Below, piece after piece: positions 5,888 to 9,510 of a DNA stretch of 9,510 bases. The notes beneath the pieces were generated by a model. The model was not told the DNA's origin and did no database searches. It saw nothing but the letters and a program-made list of their open reading frames with translations. The stretch is from Spirochaetaceae bacterium (lineage in GTDB: Bacteria > Spirochaetota > Spirochaetia > SZUA-6 > Bin103), in assembly GCA_026710565.1 (NCBI GenBank), contig JAPOQV010000163.1, forward strand, positions 1-9,510, in the 5' to 3' direction. The stretch's first letter is position 1. Each line of letters begins with the position of its first letter. A program made the position numbers and the translations under genes.

Positions 5888-8085
5888 GACGCCTCGAGTG
5901 TACCGCGGCCGGCGCGCCGGCCGGGACGGAGCGACCGCAGCCGGCTGCGGAACCAGCTCCGCCGGACCATGGCGGCGGCGCGCGCGGCGCCGGTGACCTC
6001 CGCCGCCGTGGGTTGGTAGCCGGCGTAGGCGACGCGCACGAACAGGGCGACGAACTCGCGGAGCGAGCTCGCCGCGTCCGGCAGCCGGGCGCCGAACGAC
6101 CGCTCCCACGACAGCCAGCCGGTCGTCTCCGGCAACGGGATGCCGGCGCTCGCGCCGAGCTTCATGTAGCGCTGCGCGACGCGGCCGATCGGGCTGGCGC
6201 GCAGCGAGGCTCGGGCCGACAGGACCAGGCGTACGACCACCCAGACGACCAGGACCAGGACCAGCGCCGCGGCGGCGGCCAGCATCGGCTGCGTGTTCAG
6301 CGCACGGCGCTCGGCCCGGAACTCCTGACCCCGAATGGCGGAGAGTTGCCGCGCGGTGGCCGAATTGAGCTCCATCGCCTCGTCCACCGTCGGCACCTCC
6401 TCGGTTTCGGCCTGTCCCAGGCTGGGGACGAAGCTGGGATTGACCGCCGGGGTCGCTTCCCACGTGGTCCAGCCATGCTCGCCGAGCCAGACCTCCGTCC
6501 AGGTGTGGGCCGCCAGACCGGTGACCACCGCTTCCGTGGTGATCAGCTCCGCGGCGTCGAGGTCCGGGTCCTCCACCTCATCGAGACCGGTGACGATGGC
6601 GTCGAGCGAGGTCGCCGGGAAGTGGACGAGGTAGCCGGACACATACCGGGCGTGGATGCCGTGGAGGCGGGCGAACATGGTGAAGGCGGTAGCGAAGTGG
6701 ACGCAGTATCCCTCCCGGTCGCCCAGAAGGAAGTGACCGATGAAGTCCTCGCCGCGGGGCGGCGCCGGGGGTGTCAGCGAGTAGACGGCGCTCGACTTGA
6801 GGAAGCGCTCGATGCTGCGCAGCCGCTCGGTGATGCTCTCGGCTCCCTCGGTCGCCTCGTGCGCCAGCGCCCGGACCTCCGCGGGCAGGCTGGACGGCAC
6901 CTGCAGGTAGCGGTTGTCGGTCGGCGGTGCGAGAAAGCGGGTGAGCGGATCGCGCCGCAGCGTGAGCGACATGCCGCGCAGGATCGGCTCGGTCGGGAAG
7001 AAGCCGCGGGCGTAGTCCGCGACGGCGAGCTGCGGCGCGTACGGGGTGACGCCGAAGTCGACCGTGTCGACGGTGTGCGGCAGCCGGTCGTACGCGTCGG
7101 CGATCAGCTCGACCTGCACGTCCGAGTCGCTGCCTTCGATGGGCGGCGGAGAGTTGATGAAGCGGTCCGTGTCGCCGGCGTTCGCCGGCTCCTCCCGCGT
7201 GAATGCCCAGGTGGCTCCGTCGTAGTGGTCGAACACCTCGGTGCGCAGGTAGATGGTGCGCCCCTGCGGCGAGTACACGCGCAGCAGCGGCAGCGGCGAC
7301 AGCACCGGCGTGCCGCCCAGGCGGCGCTCCTCGTGCTGGGTGCCGAACCCGGGGATGGAGTACAGGAGCGGGAACTGCGGAAAGGTGGCCGAGATCGCCC
7401 CGCGCATGCGCGGGTGCAGCACCAGGTCGACGAAGTAGTTGCCGCCGGCCGCGCGCGGAAACAGCAGACCCACCCCGGCGGCCAGCAGCACGATCGCGGC
7501 CGCGAACGCCACGGAGCCGCCGGTGCGCTCGACGCCGCGGCTGGCGAGCACGACCAGGGCCAGCACGACCGCCGTCAGGGTGAGCAGGTTGAGCAGCGTC
7601 GACTGGACGATCAGCGCCGCCAAGCCCACGCCCAGCACTGCCAGGACGGCTGCCGCCAGTCCAAAGCCGCTCGACAGCACGACCCCGGACGCGGACGAGA
7701 ACGCCCAGCCGGCGATCAGCGCGAACAGGTTGGACACCGCTCCCTGCTGTTCGCTGGCGTACACCTCCGAGAACCAGAGCCGGTACGAGGAGAACGGCGT
7801 GATGAGGATGCCGACCAGGATCGATACCCCGAACAGCGCGGAGGCGCCGGCGGCCGTCCAGCGCAACGGCCTGGCGGCACGCGCCGGGACGAACGCCGCG
7901 GCGATCTGCAGGGCCACCACCGAACCGGTGAGGCCGAGCAGCAGCGCGATGGACAGGTTTGCGCGCAACAGCCACCAGACGGCCAGCGGCAGCGCCAGCG
8001 CGGTCGCGGCCGCCGCCGCGGCACGCCAGTGGTCAGGCCGAACGGCCGAGAGCCAGCGGCGCAGTCGTGCGGAGATCTCCACCAC
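5884..8085 (-). CDS. TgpA-like membrane transglutaminase (DUF3488/transglutaminase core/DUF4129 layout)
   Basis: A 733-residue protein. About six or seven membrane helices lie between residues 27 and 210, followed by an extracytoplasmic region with the transglutaminase-like core at about 420-550. The catalytic cysteine is in GYCVHFATAFTMFARLHGIHARYVSGY (Cys461) and the histidine in AHTWTEVW (His527). The third position is Glu543 in TWEATP, where many relatives have Asp. A further helix lies at about 601-622, followed by a cytoplasmic DUF4129-like tail with YMKLGASAGIPLPETTGWLSW. Such proteins are thought to act as transglutaminases or cysteine proteases on the outer side of the membrane; the physiological substrate is unknown. 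The GTG start at 8085 is fixed by AGGAGGA at 8097-8091. The gene overlaps the upstream DUF58 gene by 53 bases and the downstream oxidoreductase by 4. Confidence 0.94.
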   Translation of the reverse strand: MVEISARLRRWLSAVRPDHWRAAAAAATALALPLAVWWLLRANLSIALLLGLTGSVVALQIAAAFVPARAARPLRWTAAGASALFGVSILVGILITPFSSYRLWFSEVYASEQQGAVSNLFALIAGWAFSSASGVVLSSGFGLAAAVLAVLGVGLAALIVQSTLLNLLTLTAVVLALVVLASRGVERTGGSVAFAAAIVLLAAGVGLLFPRAAGGNYFVDLVLHPRMRGAISATFPQFPLLYSIPGFGTQHEERRLGGTPVLSPLPLLRVYSPQGRTIYLRTEVFDHYDGATWAFTREEPANAGDTDRFINSPPPIEGSDSDVQVELIADAYDRLPHTVDTVDFGVTPYAPQLAVADYARGFFPTEPILRGMSLTLRRDPLTRFLAPPTDNRYLQVPSSLPAEVRALAHEATEGAESITERLRSIERFLKSSAVYSLTPPAPPRGEDFIGHFLLGDREGYCVHFATAFTMFARLHGIHARYVSGYLVHFPATSLDAIVTGLDEVEDPDLDAAELITTEAVVTGLAAHTWTEVWLGEHGWTTWEATPAVNPSFVPSLGQAETEEVPTVDEAMELNSATARQLSAIRGQEFRAERRALNTQPMLAAAAALVLVLVVWVVVRLVLSARASLRASPIGRVAQRYMKLGASAGIPLPETTGWLSWERSFGARLPDAASSLREFVALFVRVAYAGYQPTAAEVTGAARAAAMVRRSWFRSRLRSLRPGRRAGRGTLEAS

Positions 8086-9310
8086 TCAAGTCCTCCTCGA
8101 TCGTGTCCGTGCCCCGCAGCAGCATCACGCGCCCGCCGCGGTTGCGCACCGTGTTGAAGTACTGCTCGGCATCGTGCAGCGCGCGCGGGCTGCGGCCGGT
8201 GCCGTTGAAGATCACGCCGGTCACCTGCTTGGAGCTCACCGACGCCTCGATGATCGTGAACAGCTCCGGGTCCAGGTGGTGGGTCAGGAACATGACCGCC
8301 TCCGCGTCGTCGGCGCGCGCCTCCCAGTCGGCCCAGAACAGCCGCGCCGGCGACACGCTGTCGCCGAACGCGAGCTGGAAGTTCTCCTCGTACAGCCGAT
8401 CGAACTCGTCCAGGTGCTGGCCGGAGAAGGCGTACACGCCCTGCCGGACGGCCGCGCGCACCGCCGTCGGCACGCCCGTCGACAGGAAGTGGCGGACCAC
8501 CGCCAGCAGCGCCTCGACCGTCACGTCCTCGACCGCCAAAACCTGCGCGTCGCCGGCGTCCGCGGCCGGCATGCGCAGGTCGACGTAGATCGTCACCGCC
8601 GGCTCCGAGCTGGCCTGGTACTGGCGCACGAACGGCTTGCCGATGGCCGCGAACTTCCGCCAGGCGATGTGGCGGGCAGGTTCCCCGTGGCGCGCCTCGC
8701 GGAGCTGGGTGAACATGGCGTAGTCAGGCTCGCCGACCGTCGACTCGCGCCGGCCCGCGTGCGGGTGTGCCTCATCGCCGGCCGCAAGGCGGGCGATCTT
8801 CAGCACCCGGGGATAGACCTGGAAATCCCGGAAGCTCACCGCGGGCCGCGTCGTGAACAGGCGCAACGGGTCGCGCAGGGTGACCCGCCGCATGCCGATC
8901 GTGTAGATGCCCCGGTAGGGGAGCCGGATCGTGTAGTCGCGGTCGATCACGGCGCTGCCGCCCAAGTACATCGACAGGTCGGGGAGCACGGTCTCTCCGA
9001 GCGGGCGCACCACCTTGAACTCCACGTGGAGCTGCGAGATCGGGATCACCGAGCGGTTCTCCAGCCGGAACGAGTAGACTATCTCCTCGCCCTTGACCGG
9101 ATGGGCGCTGGAGAACTTCTGACCGAAGGCCAGGGACGAGGCGGCCACGTGCAGCGCGACGAAGGAGAACAGCGGCACCAGCAGCAGCGTGATCGCCAGC
9201 GCGACGAAGAACCCGCCCAGGTAGGCGGCCGCAAGGTAGGCGATGACCAGGGTGGCGGCGTAGAAGCCGAGCGCCCGCGCCCGTTGACCGACCGTGAAGG
9301 ACCGGGTCAT
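8033..9310 (-). CDS. DUF58 domain protein
   Basis: A 425-residue protein from ATG 9310. Two hydrophobic helices lie at about residues 14-55 (LGFYAATLVIAYLAAAYLGG and FFVALAITLLLVPLFSFVAL). A beta-rich region follows (GEEIVYSFRLENRS, YRGIYTIGMRRVTLRDPLRLF). The DUF58 signature is at about 193-232: GEPDYAMFTQLREARHGEPARHIAWRKFA, then KPFVRQYQ and a vWA-like strand VTIYVDLR. DUF58 proteins commonly pair with TgpA-like transglutaminases and MoxR ATPases; their biochemical role is poorly defined. An in-frame ATG at 9346 would add 12 residues, but those codons have low GC at third positions and contain a -10-like element, so I prefer 9310. No Shine-Dalgarno precedes either start. It is the first gene of the DUF58-transglutaminase-oxidoreductase unit. 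Confidence 0.9.
   Translation of the reverse strand: MTRSFTVGQRARALGFYAATLVIAYLAAAYLGGFFVALAITLLLVPLFSFVALHVAASSLAFGQKFSSAHPVKGEEIVYSFRLENRSVIPISQLHVEFKVVRPLGETVLPDLSMYLGGSAVIDRDYTIRLPYRGIYTIGMRRVTLRDPLRLFTTRPAVSFRDFQVYPRVLKIARLAAGDEAHPHAGRRESTVGEPDYAMFTQLREARHGEPARHIAWRKFAAIGKPFVRQYQASSEPAVTIYVDLRMPAADAGDAQVLAVEDVTVEALLAVVRHFLSTGVPTAVRAAVRQGVYAFSGQHLDEFDRLYEENFQLAFGDSVSPARLFWADWEARADDAEAVMFLTHHLDPELFTIIEASVSSKQVTGVIFNGTGRSPRALHDAEQYFNTVRNRGGRVMLLRGTDTIEEDLSGGDLRTTAPLALGRSA
8091..8097 (-). promoter_or_regulatory. Strong Shine-Dalgarno for the transglutaminase gene
   Basis: AGGAGGA on the minus strand lies 5 bases before the GTG at 8085 and inside the 3' end of the DUF58 gene. It is the best ribosome site in the window and decides the GTG start over the second GTG at 8082 and any later start. 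It contrasts with the first genes of the transcription units, most of which show none. Confidence 0.75.
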
Positions 9311-9317
9311 CGGGTTG

Positions 9318-9327
9318 AATGTATCAC
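9318..9327 (-). promoter_or_regulatory. Candidate extended -10 (GTGATACATT) of the DUF58 operon
   Basis: On the minus strand TGATACATT fits the extended -10 form TGnTAnnnT. The hexamer TACATT (9323-9318) ends 7 bases before the ATG at 9310, so the predicted transcript would start at or just before the start codon (leaderless). It is half of an inverted repeat with GTGATAC at 9358-9364. No clear -35 is seen, as is usual for extended -10 promoters. Confidence 0.48.
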
Positions 9328-9357
9328 GCTTGGTACGCTGACTCATTGCCGGTGGCG

Positions 9358-9367
9358 GTGATACGAT
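9358..9367 (+). promoter_or_regulatory. Candidate extended -10 (GTGATACGAT) of the dehydrogenase gene
   Basis: TGATACGAT again fits TGnTAnnnT. The hexamer TACGAT (9362-9367) ends 11 bases before the ATG at 9379, giving a very short leader. Its first seven bases, GTGATAC, mirror those on the opposite strand at 9327-9321, 30 bases away, so the 68-base gap holds a matched pair of divergent elements. The match could instead mark two half-sites for one regulator. Confidence 0.42.
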
Positions 9368-9378
9368 GGCGGCTTGCC

Positions 9379-9510
9379 ATGCAGGACGCTTCCTTGACGC
9401 TCGCAGACAGGTCGTTCGTGGTCACCGGCGGCGCGCTCGGCATCGGCGGCGCCCTCTCCGACGCGGCAGCCCCGGCCGGCGGCCGCGGGCCCGTGGGCGA
9501 CCGCGCCCCC
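9379..9510 (+). CDS. Short-chain dehydrogenase/reductase, 5' fragment
   Basis: Forty-four codons before the right edge. The ATG at 9379 leads into LADRSFVVTGGALGIGGALSDAAAPAGG, which has the TGGxxGIG cofactor-binding motif of classical SDR enzymes (residues about 16-23) after the usual first beta strand. SDR proteins reduce or oxidise alcohols, ketones or sugars with NAD(P). After the glycine motif the sequence is unusual: the expected LAxxGAxVxxxDR appears as AAPAGGRGPVGDR, which keeps the DR but not the hydrophobic second strand. This may be divergence or poor sequence at a contig end. The substrate cannot be told. No Shine-Dalgarno is evident. Confidence 0.72.
   Translation, partial: MQDASLTLADRSFVVTGGALGIGGALSDAAAPAGGRGPVGDRAP

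Noticed and set aside
6013..8157. 714-codon plus-strand open frame antisense to the transglutaminase
   Set aside because: Low-complexity composition of charged residues and no domain signal; a mirror of the strongly supported minus-strand gene.
9311..9346. Upstream ATG at 9346 as the DUF58 start
   Set aside because: The 12 extra codons have low third-position GC, include a promoter-like TGATACATT, and add no conserved sequence. It remains possible but is less likely than 9310.
7439..9361. 640-codon plus-strand open frame antisense to the DUF58 and transglutaminase genes
   Set aside because: Same reason: a GC-driven shadow without recognisable domains, opposite two well-supported genes.
8033..9378. 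A MoxR AAA ATPase gene expected beside the DUF58-transglutaminase pair
   Set aside because: No Walker-type ATPase frame exists in the window; upstream of DUF58 is a divergent dehydrogenase. It may lie elsewhere in the genome.

Overview
This is a very GC-rich, tightly packed bacterial segment. No gap between genes exceeds about 70 bases. It contains no RNA gene, insertion sequence, CRISPR array or origin that I can support. Two genes point to heptose and lipopolysaccharide-type glycan metabolism (an RfaE2/HldE-C-like nucleotidyltransferase and a family 9 glycosyltransferase), and a third encodes a DUF368 polyprenyl-phosphate transporter. Together these suggest a Gram-negative (diderm) host. 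I cannot place the phylum from sequence alone. The small coiled-coil/membrane protein resembles types I associate loosely with spirochaetes and several uncultured high-GC lineages, which is only a hint.

Layout. Bases 1-1743, minus strand: a DUF420 membrane protein, then an XdhC/CoxI-family molybdoenzyme maturation factor, then the first 18 codons of a MobA/MocA-like nucleotidyltransferase whose start overlaps the XdhC stop (GTGA). Bases 1744-2544, plus strand: a protein with an unrecognised N-terminal region of about 110 residues joined to a complete RfaE2-type cytidylyl/adenylyltransferase domain. Bases 2516-3462, minus strand: a family 9 glycosyltransferase that converges on the previous gene with a 29-base tail overlap and is split by an apparent frameshift at G-runs. 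Bases 3490-4476, plus strand: the DUF368 transporter, followed at 4531-4845 by a small coiled-coil protein with a C-terminal membrane anchor. Bases 4883-9310, minus strand: an apparent three-gene operon of DUF58 protein, TgpA-like membrane transglutaminase and Gfo/Idh/MocA oxidoreductase, joined by a 53-base overlap and then a 4-base ATGA overlap. Bases 9379-9510, plus strand: the start of a short-chain dehydrogenase.

How the genes fit together. The middle of the window (RfaE2-like, GT9, DUF368) has an envelope-glycan theme: activated heptose synthesis, sugar transfer and recycling of the undecaprenyl-phosphate carrier. DUF58 plus TgpA-like transglutaminase is a widespread pair of membrane-associated proteins, often with a MoxR ATPase, which is not in this window. 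The left edge concerns molybdenum-cofactor enzyme maturation.

The most interesting observations are these: the GT9 reading frame breaks at poly-G tracts, which could be phase variation, decay or a sequence error; the RfaE2 domain carries an unknown N-terminal extension; and the very short divergent gaps hold symmetric or mirrored -10-like elements so close to start codons that leaderless transcription is plausible. I did not find a convincing wholly new multi-gene system.
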